Numbered from the stretch's first letter, positions 49,011 to 62,360 are shown. The stretch: 64,000 nt of DNA from Lasioglossum baleicum (GCF_051020765.1 NC_134929.1:21404135-21468134), one strand, 5' to 3'. The notes: generated by a model from the letters alone, not told the origin. Made by a program: numbers and translations.

Positions 49011-51712
49011 ATGAAGTCAGAGGATCTAGGGTCCCCGCAGTTGACCCCTTCAGGGAAGTTGGAGAGTCCAATATCCTCGAAGCTGAAGATGAGCATGATC
49101 GGGAAACAACGGAGAACCGTCGGCAAGAACGTCGCGTCGTTGATCCTTCAGCAACGGCATTCGATTCGCATAATCAACGAGAACACCGACGTCACGCCGA
49201 AGTTCCTGTCCCATCCGAATTACAGCCCGATCGACGAACGGAACGTAACTGCTTTCGAACTCATCGGACTTACCCGAACTGGTAGCACCCAATCGTCCTC
49301 GACTTCGCAGATCAGCGGTTTGAAGAAGAGTTCGTCCATGCTGTTCAGGACCTCTTCGCTTCCGGCGGGATCGGGGATCATAGATACGGCGCAGTTCGAG
49401 AGCTTCTGGTCCACGCAATTAACAGACTTGCCCACCTACGACGAGGACCGAGCTCCGTCGCAGTTTTATCTTCCTAGGTAATTTCCAGACAGGTCCCGAA
49501 GCCTAAATGCAGGGGATCTCCATGCTCATCATGCTCATCTAGAAATATTCTATATCGATTGCAAAGAGCAGGAGCCAAGTAAAAAGTTCTTCACTGCTTT
49601 AAGAATTTCATTAAGTTGAAAATAATACACCGACGCTTCTAAATTCTCTTTGCTATTTTAAATTACATTATGCTCATGTTATCGATGAACATCGCAGGAT
49701 ATTTTCTCGTACTAATTTGCTTTTGCTCGCACAGCATCGATCCAAATATATTCCCCTGCCGACCCGAGACCGTGAAGATCACGCTTCGGGAGACAGAGAC
49801 GTTCTTCATCTTCGAGATGCTACCATATACCGGCGATCTGCGTACACCGGAGGGTGTGGCGATCAAGAATGAGAATGAGATGTACGAGTACAAGACGATC
49901 GGTCCCGGATCGAACAGGAAGCTAGTGGACGCCGAGACTCAGACCATAGAAGTTCTCACGAAATCGCGTGGGACGTACCTCCATTCAACCACACGGAGGA
50001 ATCAGGCGGCGTTCGTGAATAATTGGGTGATGCATGACACCTATGCCGCGCCTGAGCTGATGATGGAGAAGAAGAACCTGCTGATTGTGCACAGCGTGAA
50101 GAGCATGGAGCAGTTATGGCACGAGGAGGTTTGCACGATCGTCTTGTTTTCCGTGATTTTTCAGGGAGGAACCCTTTGCACTCGACTGTCCCCTCTTGCT
50201 AAAAATTACTGCACTATAAATCGAAACAATTCCTACATTACTTATCGTTACTCTTTACTTTTCGTTGCTCAGCTTCACTGTTCTTCTTCTTCTTCTGGTT
50301 AGGAGATGAAGGACAAACTGCCGGCGATGGAAGATCAGAACAAACGTAAGATGCCGGAAGAGGAACTGGAGGAGATATTTTACAACGCGAATTTCTCGAA
50401 CGCTGTGCGGGTGATGGAGCGCATAATATCGAACAACATCTTCATCCACGCGCAGAAGCGTTTCATCGGCTTGATCAAGCAAGATCCTTGCAGCCTGGAC
50501 CTGGAGTTCACCTACAGTTTGGACTTGCTGTGGATACACGTCTGCGAAATGAGCATGGGGCGACCAGTGTCTTCGTTCCGCTGGAGTTACGTCAACAAGA
50601 ACATCCTGGCCGTGGGGTATGGGGCATGCGAGAATTCGGAGATCAAGGACGGATTAGTGCTGATCTGGAACGCGAAGAACCCCATCCGGCCGGGTCGCTG
50701 GTTCTCGTTCGAGAGTCCCATATCGGACTTGGACTGGAGCCGCGATCGGCCGAATCTATTAGCCGTCGGGTTCTACGACGGCCAGATTAAAGTGATCGAC
50801 GTGAGCACAACTCGCATCAACGTGATTCGTCTGAGCGAGAGGATCACGTCACCGTCTTGTGCGCCACAATGGCAGGTCCAATGGTGGGTCGGTGACGAGT
50901 ACTTTGATTACCAGGAGCAGATCTACACGTGCGACCAGGACGGCCATATATTTTGCTACCGGTACGTCGAGAACTTCATCTCTACCACCATCATGACGAT
51001 CTTCAGGATAGAGGGCACGCTGCCAGGGGTAGCGAGAACCTCTTATTGCGTCGGCCACGATACGCTGATTAATCGGAGTCCGGGGGCGTTGGTGCTCCGT
51101 AGACACCCGACGCTAAGCGCCATTTACTTTGTCGGCTCCGACGAAGGCTGCGTCTACAAGTGCTCGACTAACTACCTGTATCAGCACATCGAGAGCTTCC
51201 TGGCGCACGACGGACCCATCTACTCGATAATGTTCTCCCCGTTCTGCCCAAAGATCTTCCTGACTTGCGGCGCCGATTGGTGCACCAGAATATGGGCCGA
51301 AGGTCTCACCGAGCCGTTGATCACGTTGTCCACGTTGATGGCCTGCGTGCGATACGCGGCCTGGTGTCCCACACACTCCACGATCATCGTCAGTATTGTT
51401 GACAACAGGATCTGCGTTTGGGACATCAGGAGAAAAATTCACACGCCCACGTCCGTTACGCTGTCGCCGATGAGGGACAGATTGGTGATGGTCGAGTTCA
51501 CGGCAGATGGCAAACGACTGGTGTCCGCGGACGTGAATGGCAACGTGTTCGTCTACAACTTGGAGGGAATGCCGTTTCCGCCGTACAACCAGGAACAGGT
51601 GTTGATCGAGTCGATTGAAAAAGCATTGGTCACGAAGCCGACTCTGCTGCGCAAGCTGCGGAAGCTTGGACCCCCGTTCTTCACCGAGTCGAAGCCGGAA
51701 GGAAGCGTGTAA
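49011..51712 (+). CDS. DNAI4: Axonemal inner-arm dynein intermediate chain DNAI4 (WDR78/IC138 type), 756 aa
   Basis: Exons: 49011-49477, 49735-50128, 50303-51712 (2271 bases, phases agree). The N-terminal part has IRIINENTDVTPKFL, the family's VxDENGxDVTP motif. The second exon encodes ETETFFIFEM and an acidic linker. The 1410-base last exon encodes WHEE, a helical segment, and a WD40 region from about residue 370 (VGYGACENSEIKDGLVLIWN, LLAVGFYDGQIKV, GSDEGCVYKCS, SPFCPKIFLTCGADWCTRIW). In other species this protein is the IC138 intermediate chain of the I1/f dynein, which controls ciliary beat; in insects it would serve sperm flagella and chordotonal cilia. The start is uncertain: ATG at 48993 is in frame, and TTTCCAG at 49003-49009 could be an acceptor, so an upstream coding exon is possible. 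DNAI3 or DNAI1 are less likely alternatives. Confidence 0.86.
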
Positions 51713-53566
51713 CACGTTTGATGATAGTGTTATCGGACCTGATAGCTAAAATTGACTGCTAGAGAGTTAGAAGACGGGTGCTCGCATATCAGCGTAAAGA
51801 TAGGTGTTACTAAAATAAGATCGGTGTGATACAAAGGTCACACAGTTGTTCATCTATCTTTAACCATTACTTTTAGTACGGGACTGGTTGCTATATTTTC
51901 TGGTTCCGGGCGAGCGAAGGTCGCTAGGAGGGGTACACGGAGAGGAAGACTGTTTTATCGACGGTGCAGCCCGCGGGCGAAATCCAGCACGTGGGGACCC
52001 CTCTCGGTCCCCCGAAGCGAAGCGTGGCCCCGAGGCGCAGGCCTCTTATGATTCGCGCGAAGCACGGAAAGCAAAGCGACCATTTCGATTCAGGATGGGA
52101 CTCCGGTGCCGGGGCCCACTCTGGGCCCTGGTAGGCAGGCGAGTCGGCACGGATGGCTGGCTGGCCTGCTCGGAGGAGTTGCAGGAGAGTGCCCATGGTA
52201 GAGGGGCTTCCATGGCTGCTGCCGCTCGCGGGCACGAACCGCGCTACCGCCGTCAGCAGCCAGTCTTATTACGCCCGCACTCAACTACGCGAACTAAGTA
52301 CTCTTCTTAGGCCGGGCGAACGTCGCGCGAGAGAGCCAACAATCGTGGGCTAACCCACGCGAATCGGACAAGCCTCGGAAACCGGTGCCTGGTTGTTCGA
52401 GACGTGCGTCCGAGCACCGTCAGTCTCGCACGCCTCTAGGGGTTCCGCCACAGTATTCTCCTTCTCGCGTTCGACACACACGTACACGGGCCTACTCGGG
52501 CGCAAAAAGAACGATTTTGTAAACGATCTCGTTGGAAATAAAGTTGGCGGGAGAATAAGAAAGCGAGAGGGACTGAGACCCGACAAGGATCCCCACGGTT
52601 TCGATCGGCGGCCGAGGACCTGCTGCCCGGTCAGAAGGTAACTCTAGAACGCTTCTTTCTTTAGTCGATCACTCGACCCGATAACGCCTGCTTCTGCATG
52701 CAGATACATTCCCTCGATACTATTTGTCTCCCCGGGAATCTGCTTTTTTCCCCGCTCACAATGCCCCCGCGATGAATCGCGGCACGCTGCCTTGTGCCTC
52801 GGGAACATTGTTGTGTGCGTCGCGTTGCTGCCGGCGATGCTGCTGCTGCGCGAATAAAAGTGGAACGACCGGGCAGAATCTGTTTTAAATGTTATATTTT
52901 CGAATCGGAAATCGTTGTGATCTATTGGTGCTTTTACGGGATCTACTATTTCTCTTTTTCATAAGGATTTCGAATTTTTCCGTTGGACAGGCTTATCCGA
53001 ATTCATTCCTGAAAGAAATTCTAATAACAGTTAGTGAAAACGTGCAAGTACCGTTATCGGGGTTTTAATGCTGAAACTTCCGGATTGATTAAAAGATCGT
53101 TATCTCCGGTTCTTTCTTGTCCCGTTACAGCTAAATCTTTTTTCTTCGAATATTTATTCGAGCAATTATTCATTCCAACATAAATTGATTATTGATTGAT
53201 ATTCAATCGCTCAAATTTGAATTCTAATACTGGAGTCAAAACAGTGACATGTTCGCCGCGCGTTTTAATTCAGCGAATCAAAATTCGATAGGCGCGCGAC
53301 CCGAAATCTCAGTTTCACCCGTCGGTCGAGAAAGTTAACGCGATCTCGGTAGTGTCGTCGGTGAAAACGTCGACGATTAGCTTCGTTCCGTTGTCAGTTG
53401 AAACACGTTGGCATTAACATCGCCGGTCATTACGTTGTTTGTCGCGCGCCAAGAATTCGCGTCCACGCATACCGAGCTGTCACACGATAACCGCGTGTCA
53501 CGAATCCGTCGTATATTTTGATCCGACGTGCTTCGTCCCAGCGAAACACCTTCGAACAGCCTCAAT

Positions 53567-53583
53567 ATGTCGCTCATCGACGA
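53567..53583 (+). other. Candidate first coding exon 3' end (ATG...GA followed by GTAAGTG)
   Basis: ATG TCG CTC ATC GAC GA is followed by a near-perfect donor GTAAGT at 53584. An arthropod initiator-like TCAGTT lies at 53393, giving a plausible leader of about 170 bases in a CpG-rich context. The 5-residue peptide cannot be identified; it would need a downstream exon not seen here. Confidence 0.2.
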
Positions 53584-54230
53584 GTAAGTGGACTCGCAAA
53601 TTTTCTAATGCGAATTTCTTTTCGATGTTTTTGTACCCGGTTAAATCCGTCTACGAAAACGTGAATTTGGTTAGAAGGTTAATTCGCGTTTCCACGAAAC
53701 AGTGATTTCCGTAAAAAATTAAGAGAGGTTTCCCCGAACCAGTACACTCTGCGACATGGTGTTAGGGCACCCCTAATGTTCAAATGAGGCGAACAATTTA
53801 TTCGGATGATAGAACAGTTTTTCCTTAAGTCTTTAACGAATTATACAATAAATGTGGAACTTATTGAGACAGTTCGCGGGTTCGCGCGTCACGTGATTCT
53901 GATTTCCCGTGAATGGTTTGTCGCAGATCGTCGCGCGGCGTTTGGTCTCGGTGCATCCTGTATCTCCGCGGTGAACGCGGCCAGCGTGAAGACTGCTTAA
54001 TAGCGAGGAACATGTGCAACCAGGGAATAGTAGCGAAGCCGATGTTGCCGGGGCACGAGCTACACTGTGACCACTCTGTTCGCGACGAACCCTGACCGAT
54101 TCCACGCTCGTCTCTCCAGCTGACCGGATAGGACACCGAAGGAGGAGGTGGAACGGTGAATCGTTCGAAAAATCGTGCACGCGCGCGCGAGTGTCGTTTC
54201 GAGTTCATGCGAACGGCGTATAGAACGAGA

Positions 54231-54248
54231 GACAGACAGACAGACAGA

Positions 54249-54276
<28 letters not shown>
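54231..54276. repeat. (GACA)n / (GA)n microsatellite
   Basis: GACAGACA units run into a GA run, in a CpG-rich stretch just upstream of the candidate exon at 54347. GAGA tracts are common in arthropod promoters. Confidence 0.9.
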
Positions 54277-54279
<3 letters not shown>

Positions 54280-54346
54280 AAAGAGAATCTTCGGGGAGCG
54301 GTTTGTGTTCGCGAAATTACACGTTCCCTCGAACATTCGGTACGCT

Positions 54347-54386
54347 ATGAACATCGACGTCCTCGGATGTAACGGGTGGTTCGCAA
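54347..54386 (+). other. Candidate first coding exon (MNIDVLGCNGWFA, donor GTAAGTACC)
   Basis: An ATG opens 13 codons plus one base and ends at a consensus donor, A followed by GTAAGT at 54387. It lies about 70 bases after the GA-rich tract. I do not recognise the peptide. It is a possible alternative start of the same unseen plus-strand gene as 53567. Confidence 0.22.
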
Positions 54387-56450
54387 GTAAGTACCTGCAT
54401 CTTTCTACTTATCACTTACTACCGATGCGTTAAGAAACAGGCAAGAAAATGTTTTGAGAAATGATTATAGTTTATGATGGACATTCATTATGACCGTTTG
54501 CGTATCCTAATCTTAACTGTTTTCGAAAAATAGATTTCAACGGATGCTAAACGGGAGAGATAGGCGGCCATGTTGCTTTTTAATTTGAACGCGCAGACAC
54601 TCCTAATTTTGTAATTTAGTTTGTTTCAATGGGGACATATCAATACGATAACAGACCTGGAGAATACATTTTGTAAAATACCGTGTCTTCAAAAGAAAAG
54701 ATGAAGATTATTCGAATCGTTCAAACAGTGGAAGTGAGGGCCCCGCGGAGAGTGAGTTATCGTTTGTTTAGAAACTTCGTGAACAAATATACCGTAGATT
54801 TGCATAAGATTTACGCAAGCCCGCTAACATGAGCGCGTCGCTCGGTAAAGAATAAAGTATCCATTACAATGATAGGTGACGTAATTACGCGCGCGCATAT
54901 CTTTCTCCGCATTCAATCGTGCGTAACCGTTATGTCGTTTAAATAACCTGTACCGCGGTGATTACCATAATTATATTGCTTCGAGCGTCAGTTAGTATTA
55001 CTATTTTCCATATTTTACGAGTTAGTCGTTTCTTTGTTTACCAGATGTAGCGAATCGTCTCGATGCTGTTATCGAGTGTCCTGGAGGATCAACAGAATTT
55101 TCCCGCTATTTCTCTCACGAGGATACTAATTTCTTTATTCATCTACGATAAAATTTTAGGTCGAAAGAAATGTTTGTGTAAGGGGCTAATAAAAACGATC
55201 GTAGACTGATTCTTTTCGCAAATAACCGTTCGCGCGAGCTCACGATGTCATCAAAGAGGTGAATGCGGTTCGGTAATGACGATCAGGAAAAAGTATCGCG
55301 TATACGTATGCTAATGACGCAAACCGGTTGAAGGGAAAGAAGTTCTAATCACTGCAGCTGCGAAGAAAATCGTTCGGACAACGGGTTAACGTATTCTACA
55401 CACGAAATCGCACGCCCTGTATAGAAACAACAATTCCCCGTTGTTTCTGCCGGTGATTACGATCAATTTATCAATCTCCGAGCCTGGGAGTATTCGTGAA
55501 ACGCGATATCGCCCGATAAAATCGCTGCGAGGAGCCCAAGTAGAAGAACGTTCCTCGCGACCGGCGCGGCGGCGGCGCGGCGGTTTCGAAAGTCCCGCGA
55601 TTTTTCGGCGCCCATAGTCGTACGACGTTTGTCCGATCCCGGGGTGTCAGCCGGCTAATTAACATTTTTCTGCCGGGGGCTAACGGGTCATTGTCGCCTC
55701 GATACACGTAACAAAGTGCTTATCTCGGCGGGCCGCGCGCCACGTCGTGTAATCCAATTAACGTCTCCAATTATACGTTTTAGGGGAAGATTAACGAGCG
55801 TGGAAGGACGAGTGCGGGGCCCGCGCCGCGTCGGGCCTCTTAGGGCCCGGGAATCGGGGTCCCGCGTTGCTCTTCAGTCGACCGCGAAACGCTTTCGTGC
55901 GCCTAATTGCGATCGGAGATCAATCTGAAATAGTCCGCCGCCGAATCCACATACATAATGCACTCGTTATCTGCCTCCCTCCTTCATAAGGCCCGACCCG
56001 CAATGGTCCCCGCCTATTCGCTCTTTTATCTTCATCTGATTCCAATCGAGAACGTCTCAGCCGCATTCTTTCATTACCGTTTCTGGAGAAATCGAGGATT
56101 CACTCTGTTATCTCGAGAAATAAGGAAATCTTAAGGGCAAGGCTTTTCTAAGGTCTTCGAGAACATTCTATGGTTCCATTTATTATGTTTCTGGTCTTCT
56201 GACGCTGGACGAAGTGGTTAGGCGATAATAGGTCCTAGATAGATGGAGAGTATCGTGTCTGTAATTGGTAATGCGGTGGGGACTGGGTAGAATTCGTTCT
56301 TGGAAGGAGATGGTGAAGAGCGGCTGAAACGGTACACAATCATCACAGAAATTAAAGATCACCGTCTTATTATTTTCCACGTATCACCACTGCTAACCGT
56401 GGAATTACCTTTCTATTTGTTCTCTTCTTCTCACACAGGATGCAGCCAAT

Positions 56451-56474
56451 TTTGCATAAAGATCCGTAGTCTAG
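56451..56474 (-). repeat. Copy of dispersed CTAGACTGCGGATCTTTATGC motif
   Basis: On the minus strand it reads CTAGACTACGGATCTTTATG plus CAAA, one change from the end of the element at 32077-32268. The partner end is not obvious. Confidence 0.45.
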
Positions 56475-58614
56475 TAGCGAGTCAAACATCTTCACATGAC
56501 TCCTAAGGGTTAGCTGTGAAGTACAGGAAGTTTGAAAAAGCTGTTAGACAAAGAGTATCATAAAATAGACGACGTATCAGAAGTTCTGCGAGCGGGAAAT
56601 TTTAAATAGCCACCAGTTAGGTAACAGGCAGAATAGGCAATACTTCAGGAATTGAATGAAGTTATCTCAAAGATGGAAATGCTGAGGAGCGACTAAATAA
56701 CCAGACTCGCATTTTGAACAACTCGTGAAAGTCGAAGACTACACGAATCTCTGAGATGCTATCAGATAAACAGAAAGTATCACACGGTGAGAAACGCTTC
56801 AGGTACAGTGTAAGCTGAAAGGTGAAAATGTTAAAGTCTGACACGATAACAGCTCGCAGGAGCTAGCTGAAGCAGCGAGTTCTCGATTGCCAAACAGATC
56901 AATTTTATCTACGATCCTCACCTTTGCTATCTGAAATATATTTATTTCTTCATCTGGAAAATGCGTTTCAAGTAGACCGCCGCAGAACGGTAGCTTCACG
57001 GGCCATTTCGCTTTATAATACAGGAATCTCGGTGGGATAGTTTATGGAAGAAATCGCGAAGCATCCCGGGGACATTCTCCAGTGATTTTGCTAATCGAGG
57101 ATAGAAAGTCGGTGCTTTCTCTCGAGATAGGGTTCTATGGATGCTTCCACGGGCGACTGGAGGAGGCGGGATGCTGTTCCAGCGTGATTAGAGTCAACGT
57201 ACGCGAGGAGACGGCGACAGTGATCTTGAATTATGTCGCCGTAATCCGTCGAGTGTCGTTGATTCAATAACGATAATACGAGTAACGGCTCGGTTGATTC
57301 GACGGAGCGGGGCGCGTCGCGAATTATTCATGAATATAATTCAGCTGTTTATCAGATTTATAAGTCGGCCGTTTACCCGGCCGAGTGTGAAGAAACGCAT
57401 CTCAGGGCCAGGTTTATTTAGCCGTTCGATCGTCGCGGCCGACATGACACCGGGCTGGATAAAGAAGAACAAGATCTAGAGAAAACGCGTGGGCTTCGTT
57501 ATCAGTAATTTATGCGCGGTCTGCTAGCCGATAGTTCTGCCTTCGTAACGGGCTGCACGGCGTACAATCATATATCATCGTTCGCTGAATAATCAATTAA
57601 TAAAGCGGAATAAATGATCGCTCCATCAGTGGACGCTGCCCGGGTATAAATATTGATCGTTCCTCGTCGCGATTATCAGGGAAAAATTCGCCACCTGTTC
57701 CGGCCAGCGGCTTATCCCTTCGCCGCCGCGCCGCGCCGCGGCCGAGGGACTCCCGAGGGAATTGAAAACCCGGGGGACACTTATCCCGCGGCAGGTGTCA
57801 TCGGACAACCATTAGAAAGGGAAGTTCTCGCTAGGCGAATCGATCTTTTTCGAACAACATATTCTACATACACTTGTTTCAAAGACTACATCGCGAGATC
57901 AAACTTATTTCCCGAGGAGAAAAGACATCACGGCCTTCTGAACCTAGACGTTCACAGGGCAAACTCCTATTAATAGATATTTTAGAATACATTTTTTTTA
58001 GAATTCGTCATATCTATTATTCTACGATGCGAATCATTTTGGACGGACTGGCTGGTGCAGATCTCGAGAACCGTCATGGCGATTCTCGCGACGATCGAGA
58101 CATGTACCAGGGGTCGGTATCGTTTGCCGCTGATGCGATCACCATTAAACGGACAAATCTAGCCGTCGAGTTGCTCTGTTAGTCGCATCGGCTAATCATT
58201 TGCACACAATCTGCCGGGGGCAGCACGTGGACATAGTCCTCGGCCACAATGGCGATAGGATTCAGGCCCGGTTTCCCGAAAGCGATCTCGCCAGAACGCA
58301 ACAACGGAAGCGATAATGGCGGAGGCACGTATAGCATAGTCGAAGAGGAACGGCGATCCGCGCGCACAAACGTGGGTGTAACGAGAGGTATAATGTGGAG
58401 AAAATTGCCGGCGGGTTTACGCCCCGCTCGAAATCACCACCTTCGCCAACTCATGGGGGATCCATTATGGCGATCCGAGTGTTCCTGAAAATCTCTATTT
58501 CGCGCGCGCGGCCGTGCGCCGCTCCGAGATCTTCTTCGGCGTAATAATAGATACCAGAAAAGGGTACCACAGGGTTCTGCGGGATTCCCCGTTTCCAGCC
58601 AAATGACCTCGAAA

Positions 58615-58634
58615 TCTCTCTCTCTCTCTCTCTC
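58615..58634. repeat. (CT)n microsatellite
   Basis: Uninterrupted CT dinucleotides. Confidence 0.85.
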
Positions 58635-59239
58635 TTGCTGAGAGATGCTGTGCCGAGATACCCATAAACTAGAGACCTCGATTTGCTGGCGGACTTGCAC
58701 GAGGATATTGAAATCGTGGGCAGTTTGTTCAACAGTGCGATCAATCTTTTAGATCAGGTTGATGGACGATGGGTTAGGTGTTTTTTGTGTATTTTCTTAG
58801 CGATCAGTGGTGGATTAAGACCTTCAGAGGTCCTTTTCCTAGATCAAAGTAGTCTAATCGAGGCGGCGAACCAAGGCCTAGGCAACGCAGCGCATACATT
58901 CAATTAACTTATCTGTCTGACCGAAACGAAGAAAATTTCTTCCGTAGACGACCGTCCCACGATAACTTCGAGCACGCTGGAGATCACGTTCACATTTTTC
59001 TTGTGTTCCACGCTTGTTAGAAAGAAAACTGGCTGCGAGTATATCGCCGAGAGATAGGGGCTAGCTCGAGGGATCTCGTTTTTCTAGCGGCGGCTGATAT
59101 TGAAATCAGCGCGGATTCAGAGATAGTCTGTCGGACAAGGTAGATAATAAAGGTGGTTGTTTAAGTTTAAAGGCGGACCTGTACCGTAATAGGGGAGATT
59201 AAAGCGGGAATCAGGGAACAGGGAGAAAAAGGGGATCTG

Positions 59240-59270
59240 GTGTGTATGTGTGTGTGTGTGTGTGTATGTG
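59240..59270. repeat. (GT)n microsatellite
   Basis: GT dinucleotides with two GTAT interruptions. Confidence 0.9.
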
Positions 59271-61284
59271 TTCGTGTTTGTACACAGGCTGGTTAGGAGG
59301 AAAGCCGCAGAGCTCACCGTGTATAAATAAGACGATAAGACCGCGTCAGCCGCGCGCCAAGCTAAAGATGTACTAGATCGACGAGCCGCGGACAACGTAG
59401 GCGTTGTAACGAGCTTGATAACGTTGCCGAGGTTGTGGCCATTGTTTCCAGTCGGTCTCTATTCAGCAGCGAGCCTGTTGTTCCGCCTAGAAAAATCTGG
59501 GGAGGTGGGAACGATCCGACGTGAAAAATGCGACCGAACCTTTCCCCGGGAAGAAATCGACTGTCAGATAGCTGGCCGAGATGGGGACATTAAAACGGAA
59601 TTAGCCGGGACGTTATACTTGACTACACCTTCATAAATCACGCTGCTGACTCTGGAAGATTGTATTCGAATCGTGAGCGTCGCGGCTGAAAAAATTGTTT
59701 GTGAATAGATCGAAAACTTTGTTCATTCTATTCAAGAAGGTTTATTGTAAAAGGTTTTGTCAGTTTCCCAGGAGGGAAAACTTGAAAAGCTTGTGAAGAG
59801 TGACGCTAAGAAAATACCTTATCTACGGCAACAATTAAAATGACTGGATCAGCCTAGTTGCGGAATTCTGGAGAACGCAGGATGCCCAGAGAAGTGTTCC
59901 ACGAAAGTAGTCAGGACACGGCATTTGCCGGATGTGTTTCGTGCGACGTAGGTGGCACGGCGGGAGCAATAACACGAGAAAACGCGAGAGAGAGAAACCG
60001 CGGGCCCGGCGAGAAGGCAAGAAGGCAAGAAGTCGGCCACCGCAGCCAAGGAGTCATGCGATAACGCCGCATACATCTCCGCGTCGTGTCAGGACGAGAT
60101 GTACCGCGCGATTAAAGATAGGCGAACAGACCCGGGACTCGCCACTTACTTCGATCGCTCGTTTTAACATCGAATTACATAAATCTCGTCCCGCTGACTG
60201 ATCAAACAGATGGAATTGCGCGGCGATAGTCCCCGGTTGTCTCGAGACCCATGCCTCATACTAGTCCGCTGATGAACTATCTGAAACCCGGTGCTTAATT
60301 CCCAGTCCACCGGATATCTTGATTCTCGCGAGCACACGTACGCGAAAATCTGTTGCGTCTCTTCGGGTTTCCTTCCAACAAATATTTCATACAATATTCA
60401 TCGAAATATTCAACAACGTGCTGTGAAATTTCGGCGACTAAATCCTGGTCATTTTGGATTTCATAGCCGGCTTTCTCGATGAAAGCGTAGGCGGCGATAA
60501 AGCGCGACACTCAAACTTTGAACATGTTTGTTTCGGTGATTCTGCTCGGTGCTAATTAACATTTCACGCGAGATCGTACAGGCATTACGATTCTGATAAG
60601 AGTCATTTCCGCTGCGAGAATGAATCGTTAAAAGGATATCTTTATATTCTATCCGAGCCGTGGTGTTAAATAAAGAAAAACTGTAGAATTATCGTTCGCT
60701 TTATTGATACTGGAGAGAATGTTTAACGTGTGCTTTGTTCATCGGTCGTCATACTGGAAGGAAATCAAGGTGTACAGTTGTGCCATACGTCGAAGTAAAT
60801 GAGACATGCTAAACCGCCTCGCCGCTATGAGACATACCACGCGTTGAAATCACCGGGCCGGCGACCGCATTAGCATCGCGCTGCCACTTTTATTAGCCGC
60901 GAAATGCTCCTTCGCGAGGTTCAAACTTCATCACTGCAATAAATACTGCAGTTGAACGATATCTGCGCCACACGGTCGTGGAATTAACAGCAAGTTCTAA
61001 ACGGTCCCATTTGACAAGGGGACGGGCTCGGACGGAATGGAATAAACAAATTTTCAATTAAACGATCTACTCTGAAAAACAATGTCCTGCAAATCATTGT
61101 TACGTTTACTGTGAACATAAATCTATCGTCTCGCCAAATTTTATGGATATCCAAGTTGGAGTTTCGTCAGAGCAGACTCCGAAAGTCGTTCTTCAAGGAT
61201 GAACGATCCGAACTCGGAGCTATCAGGATCAAAACACGCGTGCCCTTTCGTGAAACGAAAGAGAAACGCGTCACGGACCGTCCT

Positions 61285-61312
61285 CTCTCTCTCTCTCTCT
61301 CTCTTTCTCTTT
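61285..61312. repeat. (CT)n microsatellite
   Basis: CT dinucleotides running into CTTTCTCTTT. Confidence 0.85.
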
Positions 61313-62310
61313 GACTGGTTCTACACTGGTCGTCCGCGAGATCCTCGATCGTTCGCCGCCGTGTATAACTTGATAAACAAGTTTACTTGGAGAAGCCGGT
61401 GTCTTATATGTATATAGACGCCGGGGCTTGCACTGGGTGTCCCGACCGGACTGAATACTAATTGGCAAACGTGCCGTGCGAGACAAAGCATCTAAAACCG
61501 TCTCGCGATTCCCTCTCGTTGATCCAGCCTCGCGGCGAAACCGTAGCGAGCATAATTTAAATCGTTTCAAGCAGTTCGCAGGTACTGTGCTCGATCCTTT
61601 CGCCTTTCAGAAGCTGCTCGTTTATAGCGTGTAAATTCTCCCGTTGTTATATACCATTGATCGAGAGGCAAAGAAACTTATGCGATCTCTCGCGGCAGCC
61701 TTGAGATCGAATGAACGAAGGTCGAAACGATCTTCCAGATCTTTCGGTTCACCCGGTACATTTCGGAATCCTGTTGAGCTGGAATCTGCTCCCTAATCTT
61801 TGGATTCTAGGACTTTCGCATGTTTCGATTGGTGTTGTTCATTTTCGTCGATGTTAGACATAGTTAGAAACATTGTTTAATTGTTTGACCAATGGCATCC
61901 AGAAACATTCCTCTCGCACCTGTCGCCAGCACTGATTCACCGCGTTTTTCGGCCGGGGTGTAGGGGGCGCAGGAGATCAGGATACCCGGTAACTGTAAAT
62001 AAACGCGGGCCCAGGAATTAAGTAGCGAGATAGAGCTCGGCGTTTCCCTCGGCAGGAAATACTATCTAGATAGGCAGTAGAATCGAAGCCGAAGAGCCGA
62101 GTAATTTCGCTAATGTCTTGGTCACGACTCGCTTCTGAATCCTTAAAACGGGTTTCCAATCTGATCCCGTGGATTCTGGCCTGGTCGGCCGTCCCAGATT
62201 CCAGCGTGCCGAACGAAAACGGGCCCCGGCGTTGCATTAACGACGTCTTACTCGGTCGCCGATGAAAAACCAGATATGATCTTGTCGTCGACGTCGTACC
62301 GTCGAATCCT

Positions 62311-62360
62311 CTTCCACTCTGTTCCACTCTGTGCTACTCTGTGCCGCTCTGTTCCATCCC
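62311..62360. repeat. 10-bp minisatellite, five copies
   Basis: The unit SYTCCACTCT / GTTCCACTCT / GTGCTACTCT / GTGCCGCTCT repeats at an exact 10-base period, with one or two changes per copy; related GCTCTGTTCC-like strings continue to about 62400. A 10-base period shifts the reading frame each unit, so a coding role is unlikely. Confidence 0.8.

Noticed and set aside
50255..51715. Long minus-strand frames opposite DNAI4 (94, 85 and 200 codons)
   Set aside because: Antisense shadows of the WD40 exon; they follow the codon bias of the real gene.
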